Counted from the first letter of the stretch, positions 35,420-47,795 are shown. The stretch is DNA of 64,000 nucleotides from Okapia johnstoni (GCA_024291935.2 JAGTYA010000025.1:12111501-12175500); one strand, 5' to 3'. Translations and numbers: made by a program. Notes: generated by a model not told the origin, from the sequence alone.

Positions 35420-36599
35420 TTTTCAGATGACAGCTGGAAAAAAATGAACTTCAACCCCACCTGTCATATAAAAATTAACTCAAAATGGATCATGGAATTT
35501 AATATAAATGCAAAACTATAAAACTTCAGAGAAAAAAAAAAGGAAGAAAATCTTCAGTATGGGGAGCTAGTGCTTAGACTTGTCAACAAAAGCATGATCC
35601 ATAAAAGGAAAAATTGATAAATTGGGATTCATTAAAATCAAACACTTTTGCTTACAAAGGACCACATTAACAGAATGAAAAGGAAGGCTACAGACTGGGA
35701 GAAATAGCTGCAAACCACAAGTCCAACAAAAAAACTAGTTACCTAGAATATATAAAGAACTCTCCAAGTAAAAAACCAAACAATCCAATTAGAAAATGGG
35801 CAAAAGACATAAACAGATATTTCACTGAGGAAGACATACAGACGGCAAGTAAGAACACAAAAAGATGTTCAATATCATTACCATTAGAAAAATGCAAGCT
35901 AAAACTGCAGTGAGATAAACCTATCACAATAGCTAACATTTTAAACAATGATAAAGCCAAATGCGGGTGACAACGCAACGAAATTGTATTCCTTTTACAC
36001 TGCTGTGAAATGGTGTGGTATTTCAGGAAAACAGGGGCTGTTTCTCATAAAACTAAACATGTAAACATCATCAACTAACTGCATCATGCATTTGTCACAG
36101 AGAAATGAAAACTTATGTTTCTGCAACAATCTGAATATGAATATTCAGAGCAGCTTTATTTATAAGCCCAAAACGGAAGTATTTCAGATGTCCTTCAACA
36201 GGTAAACGGTAAAACAGACTGTGGTCCATCTGTACCATGGAATCCTGCTCAGCAATAAAGGAGCAGACTACTGACACAGGGACAACAGGGTGACTTTCCA
36301 GGGGGTTACACTGAGTGGAAGAAAGCCAGTCACAAAAGCCTTCACACTGCATGATTCCATTCACATACGCTCTTGAAATGACAAAATTACAAAACCGGAA
36401 AAGAGATGAGTGACGGCCCAGGACCAGGGACTGGGGGAGAGGAGACTGTAAAGGGTGGTGCAGGGATCCTGGTGGTGAACATTCTGTGTTCTGACTGCAT
36501 TAATGTCAGCATCCTGGTTGTGATCCTTTCCTACATGACCAGTGGGAAACTGGGTAAAAAACTCAGGTCTCTCTGCATTATTCCTAATTGCATGTGACT
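35420..36599 (+). mobile_element. L1 ORF2 3' part and 3' UTR
   Basis: AACCAAACAATCCAATTAGA, ATGGGCAAAAGACATAAACA and CATGGAATCCTGCTCAGCAA match the L1 ORF2 end and 3' UTR. Numerous stops. The tail continues beyond a BovB insertion at 36838-36885. Confidence 0.85.
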
Positions 36600-36610
36600 A
36601 TCTCAAAATA

Positions 36611-36837
36611 GTCTCATTGGAAAAGTCTCACTGACTCAATGGAAAAGACCCTGATGCTGGGAAAGATTGAAGGCAGGAGGAGAAGGGGATGACAGAGGAT
36701 GAGATGGTTGGATGGCATCACTGACTCGATGAACACGAGTTTGAGCAAGCTCTGGCAGTTTTTGACGGACAGGGAAGCCTGGCATGCTGCAATCCATGGG
36801 GTCGCAAAGAGTCGGACACGACTGAGTGACTGAACTG
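36611..36837 (+). mobile_element. BovB 3' end inside L1
   Basis: A 227-bp terminal BovB piece (GGATGGCATCACTGACTCGA to GACTGAGTGACTGAACTG) bracketed by ATCTCAAAATA (36600-36610) and ATCTCAAGATA (36838-36848), an 11-bp target duplication with one change. Confidence 0.9.
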
Positions 36838-36885
36838 ATCTCAAGATAAACCGTTTAATTAAAAATATAAAACTATGACAATGCT

Positions 36886-37449
36886 GTTTTTAAAAAATAT
36901 CTACGTGAGGACTGGAAGATAGAGTTGAAGAAACCTAGCAGGAAGTAGAACAAGAGGAAAAGGAGATGGAAAATAGGAGAGAAAAAAAAACTCTCAAAGA
37001 ATTAGTCCAGATGGCCCCTCATTTCTTAACTGGAGGCCCAGGAAGACAACAGAGAAGATACAAAGAGATAGAAATTGTCTGGATGCCAGGATTGGGGAAG
37101 CCATGTAGAACCGAGCCAGCTCATGCTGAGTCCCAGAAAGGCTGGGAATCAGAAACTCCAGGTTCCTTGGGGCTGGGGCTGGCTGCTGGGTGGCCTTGCT
37201 CCCCACCCATCTGCGCGGGCAGGGCATCCCCTTCCCCACCCACAGAAGATGACAGATGTATTCTCGCGGAGGTGAGGCAGAGGCTCCCAGGGGCAGCCGT
37301 GAGGCTCCTAACTGAGCGAGTGGGGAGCAGCAGAAAGTCTACACATGGGGTCATGAGATTCCGAACCCCACACGCCATGCACTCACAGTACACTCACCAG
37401 GGGGAGAGCGTGGGGTCACCACCAGGAGGAACACCCATCTACAAGACCC
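36886..37449. other. Intergenic unique sequence
   Basis: A 174-codon frame at 36966-37490 crosses this stretch but shows no domain and overlaps the following L1 remnant. I treat it as chance. Confidence 0.5.
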
Positions 37450-37850
37450 ACCCCAAACACAGTCTCATTCATATGCTTTTAACTATGTGAAGTATAATCC
37501 ATGCACGGTGACACACCCACATCACCCGTGTCTGGCTGGATGGACTTTCACTAACTCAGCACATCTGTCCCCACGTCCCAGCAGCCCCTCATCCCCGGCT
37601 GGCCCCACCAGGTGCTGATGTCTGGTGACACAGAATCCTTTTGCTGTTTTCAGGGTTCTGTAAGTGGAACCATGCGTGTGCACTGCTTCTGCTTAACATC
37701 ACATTTGTGAGAACTGCCTGTAGGAACATATGTACAGATCACTCACTGTCACTGCAACACACTATCCACTGTGGGATACACTGCTTCATCCATCCTACTG
37801 TCCATGGGCACTGGGGTGACTTCCAGGTTCAGCTCGTAGATACTCAATGT
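37450..37850 (-). mobile_element. Decayed L1 3' UTR, antisense
   Basis: TGTAAGTGGAACCATGCGTG, GGGATACACTGCTTCATCCA and CTGTCCATGGGCACTGGGGT are reversed L1 3' end phrases with heavy substitution. Confidence 0.6.
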
Positions 37851-39389
37851 GTTTAATCAGCTTTTAGTGCCTCCCATTTAAATATGAATAGACAGGTAAA
37901 GATCACCAAACGTGAAAAAGAGAGGGTCTCAGAGGACCTCCAATACAGGCAGCAGAGCAAAACTTTCAAGTGAAACTAAAATGAATATCTTCTGAGCAAT
38001 ACAGAAAGATCCATAAAGGAAACAACAAAGGAAATTCAGGGAACAATTTCTAAGGAGTGCTCAGAAAGTAAATTTGTGGGAGCACAAATTTTACCATGAG
38101 ACAGGATGACTGGAAGACAAATTTGAGGAAATCTTCCAGAGAGTAAGATAAATGGACAAAGGGAAGAAAAGAAAACCAGACTGTGGATCCAAGATGTCCA
38201 ATGTTTGAATAACAGGAATCAGGGAGACTAGAGAAGACTCAGCATAGAAAACAATAAAAGAGAACATTCCAGAACTGAATAACCTTAGTTACCACATTGA
38301 GAGGCCTCGTGAAGGGCCCAACGAATGAAAAAAGACCCAAATTAAGACACATCCACACCACAAAGGCTTGTGTGGGGCCAACACAGGGCACATGAGGTAG
38401 GGAGGCCAGTGGCACCCACTTTCTCAGAGCAACATGGAATCTGGAGGAGCCCCATATACTGAGGGAAAACATACTCCTACCTGGAATTGAACACCCAGCC
38501 ATGTTATTATCAAGGATAAGTGCAAAACATGCATTTTAAAGGGTAACATAAAACACAGGATTTATGAGCACCACGGCCTCAAAAGTTCTGCCTCCCCAAA
38601 CACACTTATGAAGGAGCCCCTGGAGGATGCACTCAATTACAGGAGGGCACAAATCGAGGAGAGGGGCATGGGGACCCCACATGTGGGGTGCACTCAGGAC
38701 AAAGGAAACCACAGCACCCGCCAGGTTAGCGCCCTGGGCTCCAATTTAAGTTGGCAGATTACCTAATTTGTTTGAATAATAACAACAACAAACATAGGGC
38801 AATTCCGGGGGGGGGGGAATGCATAAGGAAACAATGTGATCAGAGATACTATGAACAGGGCACAGGATTTTTGTTTTAAGCTTGATGTGCTATAATTTGC
38901 ATTTTTAAACTATACACATTTTATTATGTTAAAAAATAAGTACAGAAAAAGTCTCTATTCACGATTCAATGAAATGAGGTAAAACCAATATAAAGGCCCT
39001 TGGCCTGGAAATTTTAAAGCTCTCTCTTAAGCAACGTTCGGATTAAAAAAGAAATCAAAACCCACACTCGGAATATCCAGATATACTAAAAACAGTACAG
39101 CGGAGTTAATGCTCCTCAGAAAAAAATCCATAGCCTTAAATATTCATGTTAATAAACAATAATATGAAAATAATTGAATTAAATACTCCTACAATTCTGA
39201 CACCAATTCCAATGTATGTGTTTTTATAACACCACCAAACAATTCTCCAACACCAGCTGGGTGGTCCTGCAATTCAACCTGGTTGAAACTACCCGGAAGG
39301 ACTATCAGGTCAAGGGCTCAGTCTCACAAGATGTCCCACCCCTGTGCCCTTGCTCCCCAGTCACACATCCAGATTGTCCCTGGGCTCCC
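37851..39389. other. AT-rich intergenic DNA, unidentified
   Basis: No gene. A-rich texture and phrases such as GAATTGAACACCCAGCCATG suggest old LINE or LTR-derived sequence too degraded to name. A G10 run lies near 38810. Confidence 0.45.
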
Positions 39390-39650
39390 CTCCTGCCCGC
39401 TGTAGATTGGATGTGCCTACGACCCTCTCCTCAGGTTCGGTTAATTTGCCAGCGAGGCTCAAAGAGCTCAGAGAGACGTGTCACCTACGAAGATAACGGA
39501 TTTATTGCAGATGACGACTCAGGAACAGCCGAAGGGCGAAGGGACGAGAGGCGCAAGGCGAGGCCTGGGTTGTTACAGGAAAGATGACAAATGACAGGCC
39601 CCAGGTCAGCAAACTGAGACGTGACTCCAGTCTCGGCTTGCCCAGAAACG
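39390..39650. repeat. Probable ancient placental repeat
   Basis: GTTAATTTGCCAGCGAGGCTCAAAGAGCTCAGAG, GATTTATTGCAGATGACGAC and GGAACAGCCGAAGGGCGAAG follow the order of a widespread old mammalian repeat that I cannot name safely. Confidence 0.4.
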
Positions 39651-40079
39651 GGGTCTTACGCCAGACCGCCCGCACCTGCCGGGGAAGCTCCTGACCCCCC
39701 TGCAGGACCTCGGCCTTGCAGTGAGCAACCCGCTTCCCCGCCTGAGTCACCCTGCTGCCCTTCGAAGCCTTTCAGCCCGCACCGCCCCTCCGGGGCCTCT
39801 CCAGCTGCTAACCGGCTACTGCCGTTCTCAGGAATGGAAAATGGGGCCCATTAGAGCTTTCAAACCGGCTCAGCTGAATTCCCTTTTCTGACAGGAAAGG
39901 GACACAGGCTCCCTTCCCCAAGCGCACCCCACTCTCCGTGGATGGCCACGTACTCACCCACTAGGAAGCTCTCTGCACACTCTCCTTGTGGCTTTCTTGG
40001 GAGCCGGGTTGAGTAAGTGACAGCCCACAGGGCACTGATGTCAACCTCCGGCCCCTCTGCGCTCCCCTCCTCGGGGCGG
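39651..40079. other. Intergenic sequence approaching CpG-rich interval
   Basis: GC content rises. No gene recognised. Confidence 0.5.
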
Positions 40080-41330
40080 GAGGGTGGGCGGCTTTGGAAG
40101 CGAGTAATTGCAGCCCTCTAAACGCCTGCGAGGCGCCGCCATCCTTATGGCACCAGCCGGCTTTCCAGGTCAGCTCGGGAGCGGAGACGTCGCCATCCCT
40201 CCCGTCACTGTGGAAATCCCCAGGTTTCAGTGGCTCCGAGCCAGGCGTGGGGACACAGGAGACGCCACGATCCCACTCAGGAGGTAGACAGACAACACGA
40301 CCCCAGCGGCTCTCTCTGGCGAACGGCGGGTCTGAAGGGCCGACCGGACTTGGTCCGACCACCAGTGGGCTGACAGGCACGGCCATGAGGAGCTGTCACC
40401 TCCGGCCCACCAGCGGGGGCTGGCCAGGCACGAGTGGCCTCCGTGAAAACGGCCTTGGCCAGCTGTCCCTGCCGCCTGAGGAGGACCACGTCGGAACGGC
40501 CCAGCGAGGCTCCCAGGCCCGCGGAAACGACGCGTCATAAACGCCTCCCCGGTGGCATCTCCGACTTGGAGTGGCCGGTCGTGCTGCAACAGACGACCCG
40601 CCAAAACATGCTGCCCAGGAAGGCCCGGGGCTCGGCCGGGCGCTGCCAACTGGCCACGCGGCACTCCACGCGGGGAGGCGGCCACAGGCTCCGCTGCAGC
40701 CCGGCCCTGGAGCTCGGAGCCGCCACGGGGAGAACCGGCGAGTAGCGGCATAGCCAGAACACAACGCAGGCACCTGGCCAGCGGGGAGGCTTCCAGAAGC
40801 TTCCGTGAGCCCGGGGCCTCCCGGTGAGTTCCGGGTCCTTTCTCTTCAGACTTTCCTCCGTGGACTCTGCGAGCTTCTGTGAGTTCTGGTCCCGTTCTCC
40901 TCAGACTCTCCTCCCTGGACTCTGGAAGGTTCTGTGAGCGCTCCTCCCGTTTTCCTCAGCGGTGGCTCCACGGCCTCCAGAAGGTTCTGGGGGAACCCAG
41001 CCCCAAGTTCAGGACGGAAAGCCCAGGTGTGCACGGTGGGCAAGGAGCCGCTCCACATGCGAGAGCCGGCCAGACCCCCACACGCAGCCTGGGAGCCTCA
41101 CGCGTGCACCGTACGCCGCGGGCGGGGGGCCGGACGAGGGCAGCAGGAGGTCGCGCCCAGGTGCCGGGACTTGAACCGCTTCAGGGACTTTCAGGGTCCA
41201 GCCATCTTCACGGTGCCTGGCGACCCAGCTGGGAAGGCAGGGGCCAGGTGGACCAGGTGGTCCTGGAGAACGTGCGCATCTGCTCCCTGACGGGGGTCCC
41301 CTGAACGAGGTTTTACCACAGAGGGAGCTT
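40080..41330. promoter_or_regulatory. CpG-rich interval, candidate island
   Basis: CpG is frequent here (for example CCACGTCGGAACGGCCCAGC, ACGACGCGTC, GTACGCCGCGGGCGGGG) against CpG-poor flanks, and no known repeat covers it. Includes a good donor-like CCGGTGAGT at about 40823. No conserved protein is visible. It could be an unannotated promoter, an lncRNA start or an orphan island. Confidence 0.45.
40826..40990. repeat. 55-bp tandem repeat, three copies
   Basis: Units start at 40826, 40881 and 40936: GAGTTCCGGGTCC, GAGTTCTGGTCCC, GAGCGCTCCTCCC. Each is followed by TTCTCTTCAG/TTCTCCTCAG/TTTTCCTCAG and ends at CTTCTGT or GTTCTG. Each unit holds a pyrimidine-tract-plus-CAG that looks like a splice acceptor. 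Confidence 0.85.
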
Positions 41331-41507
41331 TTGTAGAGAATCTTCCAGAAGCAGGAATCGGCCTCCCCTTTTTACTGGCCCAGAGCTGCCCAGGCTCCTC
41401 GGGACACCCCTCGGGGGCGTTTCTTGGGGTGGGGAGCAGGGACCACACCAAGAGGCCTGGCCGAGCATCCCCGTCCCCAGGCGGCAGCCCCCACTCCTGA
41501 GGCAGTT
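41331..41507. other. Intergenic sequence
   Basis: GC-rich continuation of the island flank without features. Confidence 0.5.
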
Positions 41508-41868
41508 ACTCCCTACGCCTCAGCTGCGTGGTCGTGACAAATACCGCACAAGGGGCGGCTTAAACGATAGGCATTTCCCTCTGTGCTGGAGGCTGGACGT
41601 TTAAGACCCAGGTGTCCGCAAGACTGGTTCCTCCCGAGGCCTCTTGCCTAAGTCAGTGCATGGTCTTCTCCCCGGGTGTGCACATGGACGAGCCCCTGTG
41701 CGTGTCTGTGTTCTGATCTCTTACAAGGACACCAGATAGGGTCCACACTGATTTTCAGTCAGTCACCTCTTTAAAGCCCGGTCTCCAAATCAGAGCCTCA
41801 TTCTAATACAAGGGATTAGGACTTTCACATATGAATTTGAGCAGAGACATAATTCAGTCCATAACACT
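41508..41868. repeat. Ancient interspersed repeat, family unnamed
   Basis: CTGTGCTGGAGGCTGGACGT, CTCTTACAAGGACACCAG and ACATAATTCAGTCCATAACAC reproduce the order of a very common old placental repeat. Strand and family not assigned. Confidence 0.55.
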
Positions 41869-41879
41869 GCTGTTCAACT

Positions 41880-42010
41880 AGGGTTGCCAGATTGAGCAAG
41901 TAAAAACACGGGACACCGAGTTAAACTTGCATTTCAGAGAAGCAACACGTTTCGGCAGTTTATCTGGGATTCAAATTTAACTAAGTGTCCTGTGTTTTCT
42001 CTGGCAGCCT
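41880..42010. mobile_element. Palindromic MITE (MER53-like)
   Basis: AGGGTTGCCAGATTGAGCAA (left) is the inverse of the CTCTGGCAGCCT end (right). The internal AAAAACACGGGACACC/GTGTCCTGTGTTTT and GTTAAACTTGCATTTCAGA/GGATTCAAATTTAAC pairs extend the inverted arms to about 50 bp each. A non-autonomous DNA transposon. MER53 is my best recollection of the name. Confidence 0.65.
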
Positions 42011-42380
42011 TATGCTTAACAAACCACTCCAGATTCTGTGGCTTAAAATCACAAGCACTAATTACTGCTCACAGGCCTGCAGGCCAACTGTTTGGGGTCA
42101 GCTGGCTGTAGGCTGGTCTTGGGTGGCCTTTCCCTGGGCAGCTGGCCTCTCCTCCACTTGGTCTGTCACCACCAACAGGTCGGCCCAGGTTTGTTCCTAT
42201 GAGCCAGGAGGAAGTGACCCCTGCAAGGCCCTTGAGGCCTTGCCTCAGAACTGGAACAACAACACTTCAGCCACATGATGTGGGTCAGATCAAGTCACAG
42301 GGTCAGCCCAGACTCCAGGGGTGGGGAGATGGACCCTTCATCCTATTGGGAGGGGCAGTCTCATGTGTAACACGAAGGAT
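42011..42380. repeat. Ancient interspersed repeat, family unnamed
   Basis: AACAAACCACTCCAGATTCTG, CTGCAGGCCAACTG, AGGCCTTGCCTCAGAACTGG and GGGTGGGGAGATGGACCC follow the order of another widespread placental repeat. Confidence 0.5.
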
Positions 42381-42390
42381 CAGGGACACT

Positions 42391-44925
42391 TTTTTTTTTT
42401 TTTTCATTTTATTGAAGTATAGTTAATTTAGAATGTTAATTTCTGCTGTACAACAGTGATTGAGTTATAGACACACATATATAAAAATATACTCCAACAT
42501 CTTTTCCATTATGATTTATCATAGGATATTGAGTATAGTTCCCTGTGCTATACAGTTAAGACCTTATTGTATATCCTATGTATCATGGTTCTATTTGCTG
42601 ACCCCAATCTCCCAGTCCTTCCCTCCCCACCTAACCTCCCCACCCAAGTCTGTTCTCTATGCCTGAATCTGCTTCTGTTTCCTAGATATGTTCATCTGTG
42701 TTACTTCAGATTCAACATATAAGTGATCTCCTATGCTATTTGTTTTTCTCTCAGACTTCACTTAGTGTAATAATCTCTAGTTGCATTCATGTTGCTGCAA
42801 ATGGCATTGTTTCATTCTTTTTTATGGCTGAGTAATAGTCCATTGTGTATATGTACCACATTTGCTTTATCCATTCATTCACTGATGGACATTCAGGTTT
42901 CTTCTGTGTCTTGGCTTCTGTACATAGTGCTGCTATGAACATAGTGGTGCCTGTATCTTTTTGAATTAGTTTTCTCCAGATGTATGCCCAAGAGTTGAAT
43001 TGCTGGATCATATGGCAACGCTATTTTTAGTTCTTTAAGGAACCTCCATACTGTTCTCCACAGTGGCTGCACCAATTTACATTCCCACCAACAGTGTAGG
43101 AGGGTTCCCCTTCTCTCTGCACCCTCTCCGGCATTTGTTATAGATTTTTAACGATCATTCCTAGTAGTGTGAGGTGATACCTCATTTAAGGTTTGATTTA
43201 CATTTCTCTAACAATTAGTGATGTTGAGCATTTTTTCCTGTGCCTATTGGCCACATGTATGTCTTCTTTGGAGAAATGTCTTATTTAGGTCTTTCACCCA
43301 TTTTTTATTGGTTTTGTTGTTATTGAGTTGTGTGAGCTGTTTGTGTCTCTTGGCAATTAAGCCCTTGTCAGTTGCATCATTTGCAAGTATTTTCTCCCAG
43401 TCCATAGGTTGTCTTTTTGTTTTGTTTATGGTTTCCTTTGCGATGCAAAAGCTTCTAAGTTTGACTAGGTCCAGTCTGTTTATTTTTGGTTGTATTTCTA
43501 TTGCCTTGGAAGAGGGACCTAAGAATATATTGATACAATTTATGTCAATAAATGTTTTGCCACAATCTCTTCTGGGCGTTTTATGGTGTCTTGTCTTATA
43601 TTTAGTCTTTAAGTCATTTTGAGTTTATTTTTGTGTGTGGTGTGGTAATATTCTAACTTCATCGATTTGCACACAGTTGTCCAACTTTCCCACTTGCTGA
43701 AGAGCTTGTCTTTTCCCCATTGCATTTTTTTGCCTCCTTTGTTGAAGATTAACTGACCATAGGCATATGGGTTTATTTCTGGGTTCTCTCTTCTGTTCCA
43801 GTAATCCATATGACTCTTTTTTGTGCAAATACCACACCATTTGATGACTGTAGCTTTGTAGTACTGTCTGAAGTCTGGGAGGGTTGTGCCTCCTGCTTTG
43901 TTCTCTTCCCTCAGGATTGTTTTGGCAATTCTGGGTCTTTTCTGGTTCCATAGAAGTTTTAGGATTATTTGACTAGTTCTTTGAAAAATATCAATTTAAC
44001 AGCGAACTCATTAAATCTGTAGATTGCTTTGGGTAGCATGGCCATTTTAATGATATTAATTCTTCCAACCCAAGAGCATGGGATGGCTTTCCATTTCCTT
44101 GAATCATCTTTAGTTTTCTTTGTTCATGTTTTATAGTACTCTGCATATGTCTTTCACCTCCTTTATTCCTAAGTACTTTCCTGATGCAGTTTTAAAAGGA
44201 ATTGTTTCTTTACATTCCTTTTATGATATTTCATTGTTAATGTAAAGAAACACAACTAATTTCTGTGTGTTAACTTGTATCCTGCTACCTAGCTGAATTC
44301 ACTTATCAGTTCTAGTAATCTTTGTGTGGAGTCTTTAGGGTTTTCTCTGTCATCTGCATATGATGACAAATTTACCTCTTCCCTACCACTCTGAATACCT
44401 TTTCTTTTTCTTGTCTGACTAGTGTGTCTAGGACGTCTAATAATACGCCGAATAGAAGTGGTGAGAGTGGGCATCCTTGTCTTGTTCCAGATTTTAGTGG
44501 GAAGGCTTTTACCATTGAGTATTATATTGGCTGTGGGTTTGTCATAAATAGCTGTCACTATGTTGTGATATGTTCCCTTGAGACCCACTTTCATAAGGAT
44601 TTTTATCATGAATCGATGTTGAATTTTATCAAATGCTTTTTCTGCATCTATTGAGATGATCAGTGGCTGTAATCTTTTCTTTTTAATGATGTAGTATATC
44701 ACATTGATTTGTGTATGCTAGACCATCCTTTTGACCCTGAGATGAATCCAAATTGGTCTGGCATATGATCTTTTTTATGTGTTGCTGGATTCGGTTTGCT
44801 AATACTTTGTTGATAATTCGTACACCTATAGTCATCAACAATACTGGTAATTTTATTTTTTGGTAGTGTCTTTGGTTTTGGTATCAGGGTGATGGTGGCT
44901 TCCTAGACTGTCTTTGGGAGTGGAA
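42391..44925 (-). mobile_element. L1 LINE, 5' truncated, perfect target duplication
   Basis: The poly(A) tail appears as T17 at 42390-42406. Upstream on the minus strand come the artiodactyl L1 3' UTR and ORF2 pieces: [40 protein letters not shown] and SSYADD. CAGGGACACT flanks it at 42381-42390 and 44926-44935. Frames are broken and internal ORF2 sequence is missing, so it is inactive. Confidence 0.93.
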
Positions 44926-45151
44926 CAGGGACACTCTTGCAGTCAATCTACCCTGACAGCCTTGGAGCCACCTGAACTGAGTCCATGGTGACTTCCACAT
45001 GGGATGGTGGAGTCTGGACACAGAGCAAAGTGGGAGCCATAGTCATGAGGGTGGCAGGAATGGTCCTCAGTGTAGAAGAGCACGTGATTTCTCCAAAGCC
45101 TGCTCTACAGATTCTCCTCTGAGATGGGCAGTTATCAATCACAACTAATCA

Positions 45152-45385
45152 CAGGCATACATACCATGGCGCTACTGCAAGTTTGATTTCAGACCACCTC
45201 AAAGTAGCAAACATCTCAGTAAGTCAAGTCACATAAAGTCTTTGGTTTCTCAGTGCATGTGACAAGTTATGTTTACACTATACTACAGTCTCCTAAGGTA
45301 CAATAGCATTGTGTCTAAAAAATGTACTTTGTCTTAATTAAAAAATACTTTCTTGCTAAAAAATGCTAACCAACACCTAACTAGA
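45152..45385 (+). mobile_element. Tigger-type DNA transposon remnant
   Basis: Starts near CAGGCATACATACCATG, a terminal-repeat-like end, and continues TTTCAGACCACCTCAAAGTA, CAGTGCATGTGACAAGTTATGTTTACACTA and TTGCTAAAAAATGCTAACCA, the familiar end region of a pogo/Tigger element. Non-coding here. Confidence 0.65.
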
Positions 45386-46689
45386 CTCGAATCTTGTTCA
45401 GTTTCTAGAACCAGTGGTCACAACCCAGGAGCCCAGATCAGGGCAACAGGCCACCCGCTCCTCATGCTGGCCAGCCTGGCAGGTCTGCGAGCCGCTGTGC
45501 ACAGAGCTGGGACATCCCTTTTCCTAACTCCAAACCAGCCCCCTGGCAGAAGGGGTTCTGAGAGTAAATTACCATGGGACGTATTTCAGCTGGCAGGAAT
45601 CCAAGAGTCAAGAGCAGCTGCCTGTCGGTCTTCAAGGGCCCCCACCCGAGATTTAATGGGCTTTATAGGCACGCTGGGCGTTTGCCCCAGCGGTGGTGGC
45701 TCTGCGGCTGCGCAGCTGCTCTCTGACCCAGGGCTGCCCGCCACGAGGAGTGCCCGGGCTTCACACACTTCCCGCTGACGTCTGAGCAGGACTCCCAGCT
45801 GTCCGCTGACCTCTGTGGATGGAGGCACCGGCAACCATCTCAACCGGCAGGGAGTTAAGCTGAGAAACACTCTATCCTCTCAGCTGCTCGTGGCCACTGC
45901 AGCTCTGGGCAGATGCGACTGATACCAGGGGCCAGGGGCAGGGAAAGGGACTGCTGGAAAAGATGCTCAGGTTTCTACAAGGGCCAGCAAGGAGCCCTGG
46001 TGGTTTGTAAGGAACTGTCAGAGGCTGGGACTGGGGCAGTGACACTCCTGGACAATATTCTGTGGCCTGGTTCAGCTCCCTCACAGAAATAACTGTGGTG
46101 CTTGAGGGGGGGGCACCATGGAGCTCCCTCCCCCCCCACAAAGCTCCATGAGTAGAGGGGTTACAGAAACAAGGGAAGGAAAGAACTGCAAACACATGGG
46201 TGGGATGCAGGCCCCTCACCCACCACCTGGGAAGCATGAGCCCCACCTCCCATGACCTTCATTAGAGGCACGAGGTCAGAGCTGGGGGAACTCAAGCAAA
46301 AGGCAAAATGCCACTCAGGGCGGTGTGGTCAGGGGCGAGGCCCCATGGCCAGGAGGGCTTGTTGCACAAAACAAACATTTCAACAATTTCATGAGAAGGT
46401 GCTGAATGAGGGGAACAAAGTCCCAGCACCATGGCTGAAGAGGCCAAGAAACGGCCTCTGGATGGTCCCCATTGAAAATGTCGACATCCAGAACATTCTG
46501 CTATATCTGTGATGTGCAGATCAGCCAGACGCTGGATGGGAAATGCAGAACAGCCAAGATGGAAAGCAGAACCTAAAACAGTCAGTGAAGAACTTTTGAG
46601 GAAAGACGGCCAACTTCTTCAGAAGAATGATGGAGCCCATAACAATGGGAGGAAATAACAGAATTGAACATCTGGAAAAACCATCTTTC
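45386..46689. other. Intergenic unique sequence
   Basis: No gene recognised. A G7 run pairs with a C8 run around 46107-46138 (GGGGGGG...CCCCCCCC), a small G/C foldback. Confidence 0.5.
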
Positions 46690-47795
46690 AAAGAATAGGA
46701 TGAAATGAAACAAGTTACAGAAGGAAAAATAGTTTTTTCTTTGCACTGGCAACAAAAGAAAAAATAGATATCATGAAAATTGAAAATTTTTATGCATTAA
46801 AAAGCAGTATCAACAGAGTAACAGGCAACTCATAGAAGGGGAAAAAATATTTACAAGTCACATAATGATAACAGATAAATATCTAGAACACACAGAGAAC
46901 GTCTGAAACTCAACAACAAAAATCCAGTTTTAAAAAGGAGCAAAGGATTTGAATAGCTGTTTCTCCAAAGAAAATGTGCAAATGGTTAATAAGCAAATGA
47001 AAACAATGCTCAACATCACTAATCATTAGGAAACGCAAATCAAAACCATAATGGTATACCACCTTGTTACAATGGCTACTATCAAAAGAAGAGAAAAACC
47101 ACAGAAAATAGCAGGTGCTGACAAGGATGTGGAGGAATTAGGACCCTAAAACTTTGATAGTGGGAATATAAAGTGGTCCAGCCACTGTGGAAACCAGTAT
47201 ATCAGTTCCTCAGAAAATTAAAACATTTACAGAGTAACCATATGACCCAGCAATTCCACTCCTGGCCATGTACCCAAAGGAACTGACAGCTGGGGCTCAG
47301 AGGTATTTGCACTCTCATGTTCACGATGTTTTCACAACAGCTGAAGGTAGAAGTACTCCAAGCTATCCATCCACAGGTGAATGGAGAAACAAAATATGGT
47401 CCATCTACACAATGAAATACTAGTGAGACTTCAAAAGGAAAGAAATTCTGGTTCATGTGACAACATGGATGAACCTTAAGGACATTATGCTCAGTGGTAT
47501 AAGCTGGTCACAAAAGTAGAAATACTGTATGATCCACTTAGATGAGGTCCCTAAAGGAGTCAAATCCATAGAGACAGAAAGTAGGATGGTGAGTGCCAGA
47601 GGCCAAGGGAAGGGACGTGTTTAACGGGGACAGAGCTTCCGCTTCAGAAGCTGAGAAAGTTCTGGAAATGGTAGTGGTGATCGCTGCACAACAATGTGAA
47701 TGTACTTAATGCCACTGAACCTGACACAAAAATGGCTGTAAGTTTTGTTATATGTATTTTACCACGATTTTGAAAAAGTTAAAGAGAGTTTATCC
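46690..47795 (+). mobile_element. L1 3' part, decayed
   Basis: ORF2-end and 3' UTR wording: ATTTGAATAGCTGTTTCTCC, ACCATATGACCCAGCAATTC, CAACATGGATGAACCTTAAG, GTATTTTACCACGATTTTGA. Frame destroyed. Confidence 0.85.

Noticed and set aside
36966..37490. 174-codon frame as a small gene
   Set aside because: Runs into a decayed antisense L1, has no domain and no promoter or splice context.
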